Positions 43,377 through 53,537 are shown, counted from the first letter of the stretch. The stretch: DNA of 64,000 nucleotides from Amycolatopsis australiensis (GCF_900119165.1 NZ_FPJG01000006.1:1860001-1924000); one strand, 5' to 3'. Translations and numbers: made by a program. The notes: generated by a model from the sequence alone, not told the origin.

Positions 43377-43993
43377 CCGAGCGCCGTCCGCGCCGGATGT
43401 CGCCGCAGGCGCGCCGCGACGACCTGATCCGCGCCGCGCTCGACCTGTTCGGCTCGCGGGCGCCGGAGCTGGTGACGGTGGACGACATCGTCGCGCGCGC
43501 CGAGGTGTCGCGGCCGTTGTTCTACCGGTACTTCCCGAGCCTGCGCGAGCTGCAGGTCCAGGCCCTGCGCACGGTCACCGACGGGCTCATCGACGGCTTG
43601 GCCGGGCTGGCGGAGGGGCCGCCGGAGGCGCGGCTGCGCGCGGCCGTCCGCGGCCTGGTCGACGTCGCCGGCCACTACCGGGCGGGCTACATCGCCTTGC
43701 TGCGCAGCGGATCCGTCATCGCCACGTCGGAAACGGACGCGGCGATCGACGAGGTCCGCAACCACGCGGTGGCCCTGATCCTGGACGCGCTGGGCGTCAC
43801 GGACCCGTCGCCGCTGCTGTCGCTGACCCTGCGCTGCTGGACGGCGGTCGTCGAAGGAGCACTGCTGAGCTGGCTGCAGGAACGCGGCATCGCGCGCGAG
43901 GACCTGGACGGCTGGCTCGTCGACCAGCTCACCGCCATGCTCGCCGCGACCGCGCGCCACGAGCCGGCCGGTCCCGTGCCGGCCGGCTCGTGA
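43373..43993 (+). CDS. TetR-family regulator in operon with hydrolase
   Basis: A 206-residue TetR protein. The helix-turn-helix is VTVDDIVARAEVSRPLFYRYFPS after a basic N-terminus (VTERRPRRMSPQARRDDL). GTG 43373 overlaps the hydrolase stop codon (GTGA). As the second gene of the operon it probably represses its own promoter through the GACAG/CTGTC palindromes at 42457-42484. The ligand is unknown, perhaps the substrate or product of the hydrolase. Convergent with citrate synthase 2, 6 bases apart. Confidence 0.92.
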   Translation: MTERRPRRMSPQARRDDLIRAALDLFGSRAPELVTVDDIVARAEVSRPLFYRYFPSLRELQVQALRTVTDGLIDGLAGLAEGPPEARLRAAVRGLVDVAGHYRAGYIALLRSGSVIATSETDAAIDEVRNHAVALILDALGVTDPSPLLSLTLRCWTAVVEGALLSWLQERGIAREDLDGWLVDQLTAMLAATARHEPAGPVPAGS

Positions 43994-43999
43994 CCGGCG

Positions 44000-45148
44000 T
44001 CAGTGCTTGGTGACCAGCTCCCAGCCCTCGACGTCCTCGGGGCTGCGCGGCGCCGGGCCGACGTACTTGGCCGACGGCCGCACCAGGCGTCCGGTCTTCT
44101 TCTGCTCCAGGATGTGCGCGGCCCAGCCCGCCGTGCGGGCCGAGCTGAACATCGCGGGCATCATGTGCGGCGGGACCTGCGCGAAGTCCAGGATCACCGC
44201 GGCCCAGAACTCGACGTTCGTCTCGATCGGGTGGTCCGGACGCCGCTCGCGCAGCTCCTTCAGCGCCGCCTGCTCCAGCGCGGCGGCCGCCTCGTAGCGG
44301 GTCGCGCCCAGCTCCTGGCAGGTCCGGCGCAGCACGCGCGCCCGCGGGTCCTCGGCCCGGTAGACGCGGTGACCGAAGCCCATCAGGCGCTCCTTGCGGT
44401 CGAGGATGCCCTTGACCAGGCCCTCGGGGTCACCCGTGCGTTCGACCTCTTCGATCATCGGCAGCACCCGGGCTGGGGCGCCGCCGTGCAGCGGGCCCGA
44501 CATCGCGCCGATGGCGCCCGACAGCGCGGCCGCCACGTCGGCGCCGGTGGACGCGATGACGCGAGCGGTGAACGTGGACGCGTTGAGGCCGTGCTCGGCG
44601 GCCGACACCCAGTAGGCGTCCAGCGCCTTGACGTGCGCCGGGTCCGGCTCGCCGCGCCAGCGGACGAGGAACCGCTCGGTGATCGACCGGGCCTCGTCGA
44701 CGCGGGCCTGCGGCACGGCCGGCTGGCCGATGCCCCGCGCCGACTGCGCGACGTAGGACAGGGCCATCACCGAGGCGCGGGCCAGCTGCTCGCGGGCCTC
44801 TTCGTCGGTGATGTCGAGCAGCGGCCGGTAGCCCCAGATCGGCGCGAGCATGGCCAGCGCGGCCTGGACGTCGACCCGCACGTCCCCGGTGTGCACCGGC
44901 AGCGGGAACGGCTCGGCGGGCGGCAGGCCGTGACCGAACCGGCCGTCCACGAGAAGGCCCCATACGTCACCGAAGGTCACCTTGCCGGCGAGGTCCTCGA
45001 TGTCGACACCGCGATAGCGCAGCGCGCCGCCGTCGCGGTCGGGCTCGGCGATTTCGGTGTGGAAGGCGACGACGCCCTCCAGACCCGGTCGGAAGCCGTC
45101 GTCGGGTTGGCCGGACGGCTGTGGCTTGCTGATCGTGGAGGTAGTCAC
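44000..45148 (-). CDS. citA: Citrate synthase 2 (type II, short form)
   Basis: A 382-residue citrate synthase-family enzyme that condenses acetyl-CoA (or propionyl-CoA) with oxaloacetate. Catalytic histidines lie in GPLHGGAPARV and GFGHRVYRAEDPRA, and the acid-base Asp is in VILDFAQVPPHMMP. It is closer to CitA/Rv0889c than to GltA2 in length and N-terminus and retains the syntenic place after serC. GTG 45148 is chosen; an upstream ATG would add a non-conserved basic stretch. Many actinobacteria carry it beside a main GltA, so it may serve the methylcitrate route; the sequence does not decide. Confidence 0.92.
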   Translation of the reverse strand: MTTSTISKPQPSGQPDDGFRPGLEGVVAFHTEIAEPDRDGGALRYRGVDIEDLAGKVTFGDVWGLLVDGRFGHGLPPAEPFPLPVHTGDVRVDVQAALAMLAPIWGYRPLLDITDEEAREQLARASVMALSYVAQSARGIGQPAVPQARVDEARSITERFLVRWRGEPDPAHVKALDAYWVSAAEHGLNASTFTARVIASTGADVAAALSGAIGAMSGPLHGGAPARVLPMIEEVERTGDPEGLVKGILDRKERLMGFGHRVYRAEDPRARVLRRTCQELGATRYEAAAALEQAALKELRERRPDHPIETNVEFWAAVILDFAQVPPHMMPAMFSSARTAGWAAHILEQKKTGRLVRPSAKYVGPAPRSPEDVEGWELVTKH

Positions 45149-45303
45149 TGTTTCGCGGAACCTTTCGGTGCGCTTTTTTTCCCCGTCTTGGTGGTGGTGC
45201 TCGCGCGGACGGAATAGCGCACGGAAAGCGCGCACCATCGCACGGATGGATAGACCTTGCTCCCTCGGCCGCCGGGGGGCAATCGAAAGAAGCGGTGGTT
45301 TCG

Positions 45304-45331
45304 GTCACGATTACGAGAACGATTCAGTCAC
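45304..45331. promoter_or_regulatory. GlnR-box-like sequence upstream of urease
   Basis: GTCAC at 45304-45308 and 45327-45331 flank GAGAAC (45315-45320). This resembles the GlnR pattern GTnAC-n6-GAAAC-n6-GTnAC, but the spacing is one base out of register. It lies 108-135 bases upstream of ureA. The rest of 45149-45438 holds no gene. Confidence 0.3.
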
Positions 45332-45438
45332 CGAGGCCGACGAACAGGAGAATCTTCACCACGCAGTGTGACGAGGCCCAGGTAAAACCTGTGTTTCCGA
45401 ACCGGGCGGCGGCGTGGTCCGGGTGATAGACCTAGCGG

Positions 45439-45741
45439 ATGCACCTCAGCCCGCAGGAGCGCGACAAGCTGCTCATCCACGTGGCGGCCGACGTCGCGCG
45501 GAAGCGGCTGGACCGCGGCGTCCGGCTCAACTACCCGGAGGCGGTGGCGCTGATCACCGACCACGTCCTCGAAGGTGCCCGTGACGGGCGGACGGTGAGC
45601 GAGCTGGTCGCGAGCGGCCGGACCGTGCTCTCGCGGGCGCAGGTACTCGACGGCGTGCCGGAGATGGTCGACTCCGTGCAGGTCGAAGCCACTTTCCCGG
45701 ACGGCACGAAGCTCGTCACCGTGCACGACCCGATCGTCTGA
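45439..45741 (+). CDS. ureA: Urease gamma subunit
   Basis: A 100-residue urease gamma subunit ([20 protein letters not shown] to [15 protein letters not shown]), normal in length for separate UreA. Urease hydrolyses urea to ammonia and carbamate, giving nitrogen. It is the first of six genes, ureABCFGD, all on this strand. The ATG at 45439 follows TAGACC (45425-45430) by 8 bases, a possible leaderless promoter, and no clear ribosome site is present. Confidence 0.97.
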   Translation: MHLSPQERDKLLIHVAADVARKRLDRGVRLNYPEAVALITDHVLEGARDGRTVSELVASGRTVLSRAQVLDGVPEMVDSVQVEATFPDGTKLVTVHDPIV

Positions 45742-45751
45742 GAGGTCCCGG

Positions 45752-46057
45752 ATGCGCCCTGGCGAAATCATCCCCGGCGACGAGCCGGTCGAGCTGAACC
45801 CCGGCCGCGCGCGCGTCCGGCTCCTGGTCCGCAACCTCGGCGATCGGCCGGTGCAGGTCGGCTCGCACTACCATTTCGCGGCCGTCAACCCGGGTCTCGA
45901 GTTCGACCGGGACGCCGCCCGCGGCCACCGGCTGGACGTCCCGGCGGGGACGTCGGTGCGGTTCGAGCCCGGCGTGGAGCGGGAAGTCGATCTCGTTCCG
46001 CTCGTCGGCGCCCGCCGCGTGCCGGGCCTGCGGTCCGAGTTCGCCGGGGAGTTCTAG
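45752..46057 (+). CDS. ureB: Urease beta subunit
   Basis: A 101-residue urease beta subunit. Conserved stretches are [19 protein letters not shown], the [20 protein letters not shown] core with HFHF-like HYHF, and [14 protein letters not shown]. It lies 10 bases after ureA with GAGGT before the ATG. The ureC ATG follows directly after its TAG. It is a structural subunit that packs with gamma and alpha as a trimer of heterotrimers. Confidence 0.97.
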   Translation: MRPGEIIPGDEPVELNPGRARVRLLVRNLGDRPVQVGSHYHFAAVNPGLEFDRDAARGHRLDVPAGTSVRFEPGVEREVDLVPLVGARRVPGLRSEFAGEF

Positions 46058-47773
46058 ATGCCGCAGATCGACCGTGAGCGCTACGCCGAGCTGTTCGGCC
46101 CGACCACCGGCGACCGGATCCGGCTCGCCGACACCGACCTGCTCATCGAAGTCACCGAGGACCGTTCGATGGGGCCCGGCGGCTCCGGCGACGAAGTGCT
46201 CTTCGGCGGCGGCAAGGTCATTCGCGAGTCCATGGGCCAGGGCACGGCCACCCGCGCCGAGGGCGCGCCCGACCTGGTCATCACCGGCGCGGTGATCCTC
46301 GACCACTGGGGCGTGGTCAAGGCCGACGTCGGCGTGCGCGACGGCCGGATCGCCGGCATCGGCAAGGCGGGCAACCCGGACACGATGGACGGCGTCGACC
46401 CCGCACTCGTCATCGGCCCGTCGACGGAGGTGCTGTCCGGCAACGGCAAGATCCTCACCGCCGGCGGCATCGACTGCCACGTCCACTTCATCTGCCCGCA
46501 GCTCGTCGACACGGCGCTGGCCGCCGGGCTGACCACTTTGGTCGGTGGCGGTACCGGTCCGAACGAGGGCACGAAGGCCACCACCGTCACACCCGGCGCG
46601 TGGAACCTCGGCCGGATGCTGTCCGCCATGGACGGTTATCCGGTCAACGTCCTGTTGCTGGGCAAGGGAAACACCGTCCGGCACGACGCGTTGCGCGAGC
46701 AGCTCGCGGCGGGCGCGGGCGGGTTCAAGCTCCACGAGGACTGGGGCAGCACACCCGCGGCGATCGACGCCTGCCTGACGGTGGCCGACGAAGCCGGCGT
46801 CCAGGTGGCTATCCACACCGACACGCTGAACGAAGCGGGCTTCCTGGAGTCCACCGTGGACGCGATCGGCGGGCGCTCGATCAACGCGTACCACACCGAA
46901 GGTGCCGGTGGCGGGCACGCGCCGGACATCATCGAGGTCGTCTCGTTGCCGAACGTGCTGCCGTCCTCGACCAACCCGACGCGGCCGCACACCGCCAACA
47001 CGCTCGACGAGCACCTCGACATGCTGGTCGTCTGCCACCACCTCAACCCGTCGGTGCCCGAGGACCTCGCCTTCGCCGAGAGCCGGATCCGGCCGTCGAC
47101 GATCGCCGCCGAGGACGTGCTGCACGACATGGGCGCGATTTCGATGATGAGCTCGGACTCGCAGGCGATGGGCCGGATCGGCGAGGTCATCATCCGGACG
47201 TGGCAGACCGCGCACGTGATGAAACGCCGTCGCGGCGCGCTGCCCGGCGACGGCGCGGCCGACAACCTGCGCGCTCGTCGTTACGTCGCCAAGTACACGA
47301 TCAACCCGGCCATCGCGCACGGCATGGAGACCGAGATCGGCTCGGTCGAGGTCGGCAAGCTCGCCGACCTGGTGCTGTGGGAGCCGAAGTTCTTCGGCGT
47401 CCGCCCGCACGTCGTGCTGAAGGGCGGATTCCCGGCGTGGGCGGCGATGGGCGACGCGAACGCGTCCATCCCGACGCCGCAGCCGGTGCTCGCCCGGCCG
47501 ATGTTCGGCGCGTCGATCGGGTCCGCGCTGAGCCTGCACTTCGTCGCACCATCCGCTTTGGACAGTGGGTTGCGCGAGACGTTCGGCATCACGCGGCCGC
47601 TCGTCGCGGTGTCGGACATGCGCGCGCGGACCAAGGCCGACATGGTGCTCAACGACGCCACTCCGGACGTCCGCGTCGAGCCGGACAGTTTCGCCGTGCA
47701 CGTCGACGGCGAGCTGATCGAGCCGCAGCCGGTGACGGAACTGCCGATGGCGCAAAGGTACTTCCTGTTCTGA
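46058..47773 (+). CDS. ureC: Urease alpha subunit
   Basis: A 571-residue catalytic subunit with the dinickel site. Nickel ligands are the two His in [13 protein letters not shown], the carbamylated lysine in [13 protein letters not shown], histidines in [10 protein letters not shown] and [13 protein letters not shown], and the aspartate in [11 protein letters not shown]. The flap histidine is in [15 protein letters not shown]. Length and motifs are normal throughout, so the enzyme should be active if nickel is inserted by UreFGD. Its stop overlaps the ureF start by one base (TGATG). Confidence 0.98.
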   Translation: MPQIDRERYAELFGPTTGDRIRLADTDLLIEVTEDRSMGPGGSGDEVLFGGGKVIRESMGQGTATRAEGAPDLVITGAVILDHWGVVKADVGVRDGRIAGIGKAGNPDTMDGVDPALVIGPSTEVLSGNGKILTAGGIDCHVHFICPQLVDTALAAGLTTLVGGGTGPNEGTKATTVTPGAWNLGRMLSAMDGYPVNVLLLGKGNTVRHDALREQLAAGAGGFKLHEDWGSTPAAIDACLTVADEAGVQVAIHTDTLNEAGFLESTVDAIGGRSINAYHTEGAGGGHAPDIIEVVSLPNVLPSSTNPTRPHTANTLDEHLDMLVVCHHLNPSVPEDLAFAESRIRPSTIAAEDVLHDMGAISMMSSDSQAMGRIGEVIIRTWQTAHVMKRRRGALPGDGAADNLRARRYVAKYTINPAIAHGMETEIGSVEVGKLADLVLWEPKFFGVRPHVVLKGGFPAWAAMGDANASIPTPQPVLARPMFGASIGSALSLHFVAPSALDSGLRETFGITRPLVAVSDMRARTKADMVLNDATPDVRVEPDSFAVHVDGELIEPQPVTELPMAQRYFLF

Positions 47774-48444
47774 TGGACCTCTCGGCGCTGATCCTCGCGG
47801 ACTCCCGCTTCCCCGGCGGCGGCCACGTCCACAGTGGCGGGCTGGAGGAGGTCGTCGCCCGCCGCATCGTGACCTCCGTGCGCGACCTGCCGGGGTTCCT
47901 TTCCGGACGGTTGCGGACGGCGGGTTCCCTGGCGGCGGTTTTCGCGTCGGCTTCGGCGCACGCGGCTGTCACGGAGGGGAACTGGTCGCTGTTGGACAGT
48001 GAGCTGGATGCGCGCACTCCTTCGCTTGCGCAACGAGAGGCTTCCCGGGCGCAGGGCCGCGGGACCGCGCGGGCCGGGCGGATCGCGTGGCCGTCACCGG
48101 TGCTCGACGCGTTGCTGACCGAGACTCCACGGCCGCACCACCCGATCGTGCTGGGCGCGCTGGTCGGCGTCGCGGGCGGCTCGCCGTACGACGCCGCGAT
48201 GGCCGCGGCCTACCTGTCGGTCAGCGGACCCGCGAGCGCGGCCGTGCGGCTGCTGGGGCTGGATCCCTTCGCCGTCAACGCGGTCGTGGCCCGGCTCGAC
48301 CTGCACTCGGTTTGTGCGGAGGCCGCCGCTGTCGCGGGAGACGATCCGGCGGCGCTGCCGTCGCCGGGGTCGCCCGCGTTGGATCTGTTCGCCGAGGCAC
48401 ACGCCCGGCACCACCAGGAAGAGGTGCGTCTCTTTGCCAGCTGA
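47773..48444 (+). CDS. ureF: Urease accessory protein UreF
   Basis: A 223-residue all-helical UreF, which joins UreD and UreG in the nickel-loading complex. The N-terminus [21 protein letters not shown] corresponds to the usual SxxFPxGxxxxSxGLE pattern, and [16 protein letters not shown] and [19 protein letters not shown] are typical. ATG 47773 overlaps the ureC stop by one base. The ureG coding region starts within its last codons (11-base overlap). Confidence 0.93.
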   Translation: MDLSALILADSRFPGGGHVHSGGLEEVVARRIVTSVRDLPGFLSGRLRTAGSLAAVFASASAHAAVTEGNWSLLDSELDARTPSLAQREASRAQGRGTARAGRIAWPSPVLDALLTETPRPHHPIVLGALVGVAGGSPYDAAMAAAYLSVSGPASAAVRLLGLDPFAVNAVVARLDLHSVCAEAAAVAGDDPAALPSPGSPALDLFAEAHARHHQEEVRLFAS

Positions 48445-49120
48445 ACACGGTCACGGCCACTTCCACGAGGTCAGCTTCGACCCCACGGCCGCCGAACCCG
48501 ACCACTACGACGCGGCGCCGACCGCGGGCCGCGCGTACCGGATCGGCATCGGCGGCCCGGTCGGCTCCGGCAAGACGGCGCTGACCGCGGCGCTCTGCCG
48601 GGCGCTGGGCGACGAGGTCGACCTCGCCGTCGTCACCAATGACATCTACACGACCGAGGACGCGGACTTCCTGCGCCGCGCGGGCGTGCTCGACCCGGCG
48701 CGGATCGAGGCGGTGCAGACCGGCGCGTGCCCGCACACCGCGATCCGCGACGACATCACCGCCAACCTCGACGCCGTCGAGCGGCTGGAGGAGAAGTTCC
48801 CCGGGCTGGACCTGGTGATCATCGAAAGCGGCGGCGACAACCTGACGGCGGTGTTCAGCCGCGGGCTGGCCGACAGCCAGATCTTCGTGGTGGACGTCGC
48901 CGGCGGGGACAAGGTGCCGCGCAAAGGCGGCCCCGGCGTCACGACCGCCGACCTGCTGGTGATCAACAAGACCGACATCGCCCACCTGGTCGGCGCGGAC
49001 ATGGCCGTGATGACGTCGGACGCGCACCGGATGCGGGGCTCGCTGCCGGTGATCACCCAGTCCCTTGTGGACACTCCGGACGCGCCGGCGGTCGCGGACT
49101 GGGTCCGCTCCCTGCTGTGA
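48434..49120 (+). CDS. ureG: Urease accessory GTPase UreG with His-rich N-terminus
   Basis: A 228-residue GTPase that powers nickel delivery to urease. The P-loop is [11 protein letters not shown], followed by [15 protein letters not shown], the metal motif [11 protein letters not shown] (Cys-Pro-His), ESGGDNL and the base motif INKTDIA. The start is taken as TTG 48434 because no other start codon lies near the family N-terminus; GAGGTG lies upstream. The first dozen residues, [12 protein letters not shown], hold four histidines and could bind nickel, which may matter because no ureE gene is present. Its stop overlaps ureD by 4 bases. Confidence 0.94.
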   Translation: MPAEHGHGHFHEVSFDPTAAEPDHYDAAPTAGRAYRIGIGGPVGSGKTALTAALCRALGDEVDLAVVTNDIYTTEDADFLRRAGVLDPARIEAVQTGACPHTAIRDDITANLDAVERLEEKFPGLDLVIIESGGDNLTAVFSRGLADSQIFVVDVAGGDKVPRKGGPGVTTADLLVINKTDIAHLVGADMAVMTSDAHRMRGSLPVITQSLVDTPDAPAVADWVRSLL

Positions 49121-49809
49121 AGGCTCACGCGCGGCTGACGGCGTGCTTCGACGGCTCACGCACGGTGCTGCGGGAGCTGCGGTCGATGGCGCCGTTGACG
49201 CTGTTCCCGCGGCGTGGCCGCGGCTCGACGGCGGTGGTGCACCTGGTCAACTCGGCGACCTCGCCGCTGGGCGGCGACGAGCTGCTGCTGTCCGTGCACG
49301 TCGGCCCGGGTGCTTCGCTGCGCCTCTCCGGCGTCGCGGCGACGCTGGCCCTGCCCGGCCTGCACGGCGAACCGTCCGTGTCCACTGTGGACGTCACGGT
49401 GGAGGCGGGCGGCTCGCTGGAGTTCCTGCCCGAGCCGACGGTGGTCACGGCACGAGCCCGGCACACGGCGGTCTTCCGGGCCGCGCTGGCGTCGGACGCC
49501 TTCCTGCACACGCGGGAAGTGCTGGTGCTGGGACGGGCCGGGGAACGGCCGGGCTCGCTGACGACTTCCCTGTCGGTCACGCGGGGTTCGGTGCCGGTGC
49601 TGCGCCAGACACTGCCGATCGGGTCGGCCCTGGACGGGAGTGCGGCGGTGCTGGCGGGCCGCCGGGTGCTGGCGACGGACCTGGTGGTCGGCGGCCCGGA
49701 GCTGCCGGCGGCCTCCGGTGAGTGGTGGTCCCGCAGCCCCCTCGCCGCGGGCGGCACCCTCACCACATCCCTGGCCCCGGACGCGGTCACGGCGCTGGCC
49801 CCGTTCTGA
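49117..49809 (+). CDS. ureD: Urease accessory protein UreD
   Basis: A 230-residue UreD (UreH)-type scaffold that binds apo-urease and carries nickel through its channel. Conserved parts are [38 protein letters not shown] and [18 protein letters not shown]. It is shorter than the 270 or so residues common in enterobacteria, as usual in actinobacteria. GTG 49117 overlaps the ureG stop (GTGA). It is the last gene of the operon. Confidence 0.92.
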   Translation: MKAHARLTACFDGSRTVLRELRSMAPLTLFPRRGRGSTAVVHLVNSATSPLGGDELLLSVHVGPGASLRLSGVAATLALPGLHGEPSVSTVDVTVEAGGSLEFLPEPTVVTARARHTAVFRAALASDAFLHTREVLVLGRAGERPGSLTTSLSVTRGSVPVLRQTLPIGSALDGSAAVLAGRRVLATDLVVGGPELPAASGEWWSRSPLAAGGTLTTSLAPDAVTALAPF

Positions 49810-49857
49810 GCAGCCCCCGTTTTCCACGCTACCGGGGGGCACCGACAGTTCCGGCCT

Positions 49858-50958
49858 TCAGAACTTCGTGCCCAGCCAGGTCATCGCCGCCGGGCCGCCG
49901 ATCGACACCCCAGCGATGTGCTCCAGCAGCGGGAACTCCTGCCACGTCACGTCCGCGCCCAGTGACTTCCAGCGGTCACGCAGGCCCGCGCCGACGCTGA
50001 ACGGGATCAGCTCGTCCAGCGTCCCGTGGTACAGGTACACCGGGACCTTCGGGGCCACCGTGCCCAGGTAGTTCTCCGTCAGCCGGGCCTGCCAGTGCGG
50101 CTCGTGGATCGGGTCGGGCACCGTCACGAAGTCCCGCAGGTGCGCGAACGGCGCCGCCGCGCCCAGCTCGATCGTGCACGCCTGGGACACCTTCGCCACC
50201 GCCGCCCGGCCGCGGTCGTTCAGGATCGACGCGAACGGCACGTCGTCGTACGCCGCCGCGAAGCCCGTCGCCGCGCCGAGGACCAGGCCGAACGCCGGCC
50301 CGCCGTCGTTGGCGCGGAACACCGTCTCCAGATCCGCCGGCACCCCGCCCGCCGCGACGCCGACCACGTGCACCGAAGGGGCGTACGTCGCCTGCAGCTC
50401 GGCCGCCCACGCCGCGGCCTGGCCACCCTGCGAGTACCCGAACACGCCCACCGGACCGGACGGCGACAGGCCGGCGCCGGGCACCTGGACCGCGGCACGC
50501 GCCGCGTCGAGCACCGCCCGGCCTTCCGACTGCCCGACCGCGTACGTGTGCGTCCCCGGCGTGCCGAGCCCTTCGTAGTCCGTGACGACGACCGCCCAGC
50601 CCTGCGACAACGCCTGGGCCAGCAGCGCGCTCTCGTTTTCGACGCCGTGCGCGAGGAGGTTCGATGGCGCGCACCGGTCGCCGAGCCCGTGCGTGCCCAC
50701 CGCGTACGAGACCAGCGGGCGCGGGCCGCCGCGCAGCCACGGTGCCGGTGGCACCAGCAGCGTCCCGGAGACCGTGTCCGGCGTGCCGGTCGCCGACGTC
50801 GAGCGGTACAGCAGGTGCCACGCCCTGACCGGCGCCGGGAACGGGCCGACGAACACCGTCGCCGGCTGCTGTTCCAGCAGTGTTCCGGGATCCGCGTGCG
50901 CCGCGGGGGCGGTCACCACGGAAAGCAGGGCGACGGCGACCAGTAACCGACGAAGCAT
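49858..50958 (-). CDS. Secreted lipase/esterase (secretory lipase family)
   Basis: A 366-residue exported alpha/beta hydrolase of the secretory-lipase (LIP) type. The signal peptide is MLRRLLVAVALLSVVTAPAAHA. The nucleophile elbow is VFGYSQGGQAAAWAA, the acidic residue is probably in YHGTLDELIPFSV, and the His in LLEHIAGVSIGG. VVVTDYEGLGTPGTHTYAVG is strongly family-typical. ATG 50958 has GGAGG 6 bases upstream. It is divergent from a TetR gene with a shared 89-base region, so it may be that regulator's target. No N-terminal lipobox. Confidence 0.91.
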   Translation of the reverse strand: MLRRLLVAVALLSVVTAPAAHADPGTLLEQQPATVFVGPFPAPVRAWHLLYRSTSATGTPDTVSGTLLVPPAPWLRGGPRPLVSYAVGTHGLGDRCAPSNLLAHGVENESALLAQALSQGWAVVVTDYEGLGTPGTHTYAVGQSEGRAVLDAARAAVQVPGAGLSPSGPVGVFGYSQGGQAAAWAAELQATYAPSVHVVGVAAGGVPADLETVFRANDGGPAFGLVLGAATGFAAAYDDVPFASILNDRGRAAVAKVSQACTIELGAAAPFAHLRDFVTVPDPIHEPHWQARLTENYLGTVAPKVPVYLYHGTLDELIPFSVGAGLRDRWKSLGADVTWQEFPLLEHIAGVSIGGPAAMTWLGTKF

Positions 50959-51047
50959 CGTTGCCTCCGGCTGTGTGGTAATCGAAGTTTTCACAACGTA
51001 GCCAGCCCGGTAGGATCTGGCAATCCCTCAGGAGGAGGAGACAACCG

Positions 51048-51758
51048 GTGGCTCGCACCTACGGCGGCGTCGCACCCGAGCAGCGCCGCGCCGACCGGCG
51101 GGAGCGGCTGCTCGCGGCCGGCCTCGAGCTGTTCACCTCGGCTGGGTTCCGGCACACGAAGATCACCGAGGTGTGCGCCCGCGCCGGGGTGTCGACGCGC
51201 AACTTCTACGAGGAGTTCACCGGGAAGGAGGACGTGCTCCGCACCCTCCACGACCGGATCAACAGCCTCGCGCTGGAGCAGGTCACCGCCGCGCTCGACA
51301 AGGTCGCCGACGCCGACGCCATGACCCGCATCGCCACCCTGCTGGACGTCTTCATCGACACGGTCACCGTCGACCCCCGGCTGCCGCGCCTCAACTACGT
51401 CGAAGCCGTCGGCGTCAGCGCGGAGCTGGAGCAGCAGCACCAGGTGTGGGTCGACCGGTGGGCGACGTTCATCGCGACCGAGGCGCGCCGCGCGGCCGCG
51501 CGCGGCGTCGCCCCCGACCGGGACTACCGGCTGACGGCGATCGCCCTGGTCGGCGCGGCCACCGGGCTGCTGCGCGAGTGGCAGGCGCACGAGCCGCCGC
51601 TGCCGGTGGAGGACGTCGGCGCGGAGCTGCGCGCGCTGATGCTGGCGGCCGTCATGCGGCCGGAAAAGATCTCGGAAATCCCGGGCAACCCCGGCGCGCT
51701 CCCGGACGTGAAGGAGTCGAGCCGGGAGGGGGACCAGGGGGGAGGCCGGCTCGCGTGA
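51048..51758 (+). CDS. TetR-family regulator divergent from lipase
   Basis: A 236-residue TetR regulator. The helix-turn-helix is TKITEVCARAGVSTRNFYEEF (residues 38-58). A long disordered C-terminal tail (GALPDVKESSREGDQGGGRL) is atypical. GTG 51048 has a strong ribosome-binding site (AGGAGGAGGAG) about 8 bases upstream and a -10-like TAGGAT at 51012. The stop codon lies in the left arm of a large hairpin terminator. Target and ligand unknown; the divergent lipase is a candidate. Confidence 0.9.
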   Translation: MARTYGGVAPEQRRADRRERLLAAGLELFTSAGFRHTKITEVCARAGVSTRNFYEEFTGKEDVLRTLHDRINSLALEQVTAALDKVADADAMTRIATLLDVFIDTVTVDPRLPRLNYVEAVGVSAELEQQHQVWVDRWATFIATEARRAAARGVAPDRDYRLTAIALVGAATGLLREWQAHEPPLPVEDVGAELRALMLAAVMRPEKISEIPGNPGALPDVKESSREGDQGGGRLA

Positions 51759-51796
51759 AGGCCCTTTCCCGGCGGGCGCCGGGAAAGGGTCTTCAC
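51755..51796. terminator. Bidirectional hairpin terminator
   Basis: GTGAAGGCCCTTTCCCGGC (51755-51773) pairs with GCCGGGAAAGGGTCTTCAC (51778-51796), 19 pairs with one G-U and a 4-base loop. It contains the TetR stop and lies 6 bases before the permease stop on the other strand. Confidence 0.85.
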
Positions 51797-51801
51797 GGAC
51801 G

Positions 51802-53469
51802 TCACGCGGTGCGGACCGCCGGCAACCCGAGCTCGACCGGGCCTGACTCCTGGCACATGTCGTGGCAGGTCCTGTCGAGGGTGCAGCACAGCGAGCAGAT
51901 CGGGCCGTCCTGCTTCGCGCAGTCCGCGACGTCCGGCAGCTCGTACGGGTCGCCGCAGGCCGAGCAGGTGTGCGTCGCGCGGAGATCGGCCCCCGGGACG
52001 GCGACCGTGTTCGGCCGGGCCAGGTAGTACTTGCCGCGCGTGGCCACGGCGAGCGCCGGCACGCCCACGATCGCGATGACCAGCGCCAGCAGCGGGCTGA
52101 ACGCGGCCAGGACCGGACCGAACGCGCCGAAGTACGCCACGATCGACACCGCCGAGGCGACCAGCATCGAGCCGAACCCGACCGGGTTGATCTTGTGCAG
52201 GTAGGCCCGCTTGAACTCGATGTGGCGCGGCGAGAGCCCGAGCGGCTTCGCGATCACCAGGTCCGCGCAGACCGCGCCGATCCACGCGATCGCGACGTTC
52301 GAGTAGAAGCCGAGGATCTTGTTCAGGAAGCCGAACGCGCCGAACTCCATCAGCGCGAGCGCGATCCCGCAGTTGACCAGCACGTACCAGGCCCGGCCCG
52401 GATGGCGGTGCAGCACGCGGGAGAAGAAGTTCGCGAACGACAGCGATCCGGAGTACGCGTTCGTCGTGTTGATCTTGATCTGCGAGACGACGACGAACAG
52501 CGCGGCGAACGTCAGCGCCGCCGGCCCGAGCGCGGGTTTCACCGCTTCGAGGTACGGCGCGATCGGCTCGAGCGCGTGCGTCTTCCCGACCACGCCGAGC
52601 GCGAGGAAGGCCAGCAGCGCGCCGCCGAGCTGCTTCGCGGCGCCGAGGATCACCCAGCCGGGGCCGGCGGCGAGCACCGCGGCCCACCACGACCGCTTGT
52701 TCGCCGCCGTCTTCTCCGGCATGAACCGCAGGTAGTCGGCCTGCTCGCCGATCTGCCCGATCAGCGACAGCGCGACACCCATCCCGAAGCCGAACCCGAC
52801 CGCGGAGAACCCGGCGCCGGCGCCGTCGGTACCCCCGAAGTGGGTGAATTCCGCGAACTTGCCCGGCTCCCGCACCAGCACGACGACGAACGGCAGCACC
52901 AGGCCGGCGATCCACAGCGGCTGCGTCCAGGTCTGCATCTTCGCCACCGCGCCCATGCCGTAGAGCGCGAACGGCAGCACGATCAGCGTGGCCAGCAGGT
53001 AACCGACCGGCAGCGGGATGCCGAGGGCCAGCTCGAAGGCCTGGCCCATGATCGAGCCTTCGAGCGAGAAGAAGATGACGGTGAAGCTGGCGTACACGAG
53101 CGACGTCAGCGTCGACCCGAAGTAGCCGAAGCCGGCCCCGCGGGTCAGCAGGTCCATGTCCACTCCGGACTTCGCGCAGGCGGCCGCGATGGGCACGCCG
53201 GTCACGAAGATGACGACGGCCGCGGCGAGGATCGCGAGCAGGCCGGAGGTGAAGCCGTAGGAGAGGACGATGCTGGCGCCGATCGCGAAGTCGGCGAGGT
53301 AGGCGATGCCGCCCAGCGCCGTCGTCGCGACCACGAACGGCGACCATTTCCGGAACGAATGGGCGGCGAAGCGCAGCGAGTAGTCCTCGCGGTTTTCGTT
53401 CGCCGCGAGCGGGGCGTACCGGCGTTTCGGCGGAGCGCTTTCTCCGGCGTTGGACAGGGTCTCGGTCAT
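51802..53469 (-). CDS. NCS1 cytosine/purine permease with Cys-rich C-terminal tail
   Basis: A 555-residue transporter. Residues 1-490 are a nucleobase:cation symporter-1 permease with about twelve helices ([20 protein letters not shown] start, [19 protein letters not shown] loop, [20 protein letters not shown]). The last 57 residues are a separate soluble domain with eight cysteines: C502, C505 (TCSAC), C517, C525, C528, C529 (CSLCC), C535, C539, plus His536. It has the look of a small zinc- or iron-binding domain and makes the protein about 70-100 residues longer than usual NCS1 carriers. The substrate could be cytosine, a hydantoin or allantoin. A GlnR-like site upstream suggests nitrogen control. 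Confidence 0.9.
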   Translation of the reverse strand: MTETLSNAGESAPPKRRYAPLAANENREDYSLRFAAHSFRKWSPFVVATTALGGIAYLADFAIGASIVLSYGFTSGLLAILAAAVVIFVTGVPIAAACAKSGVDMDLLTRGAGFGYFGSTLTSLVYASFTVIFFSLEGSIMGQAFELALGIPLPVGYLLATLIVLPFALYGMGAVAKMQTWTQPLWIAGLVLPFVVVLVREPGKFAEFTHFGGTDGAGAGFSAVGFGFGMGVALSLIGQIGEQADYLRFMPEKTAANKRSWWAAVLAAGPGWVILGAAKQLGGALLAFLALGVVGKTHALEPIAPYLEAVKPALGPAALTFAALFVVVSQIKINTTNAYSGSLSFANFFSRVLHRHPGRAWYVLVNCGIALALMEFGAFGFLNKILGFYSNVAIAWIGAVCADLVIAKPLGLSPRHIEFKRAYLHKINPVGFGSMLVASAVSIVAYFGAFGPVLAAFSPLLALVIAIVGVPALAVATRGKYYLARPNTVAVPGADLRATHTCSACGDPYELPDVADCAKQDGPICSLCCTLDRTCHDMCQESGPVELGLPAVRTA

Positions 53470-53537
53470 GCCTGCCTCCGGGGTGGTGGGGAACGGGCCG
53501 AAGGTAGGTGCGTCCTGTATCGATCCTGGTCCGGCGG

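Noticed and set aside
45716..47755. Open frame of 679 codons on the minus strand opposite ureC
   Set aside because: It is antisense to a fully conserved urease alpha gene. Its translation is rich in Arg, Asp and His with no recognisable domain, the usual mirror of GC-rich codon bias.
49810..49857. Terminator between ureD and the lipase
   Set aside because: Only a six- or seven-base CCCCCG/CGGGGG pairing with a 14-base loop is present; too weak to list as a feature.
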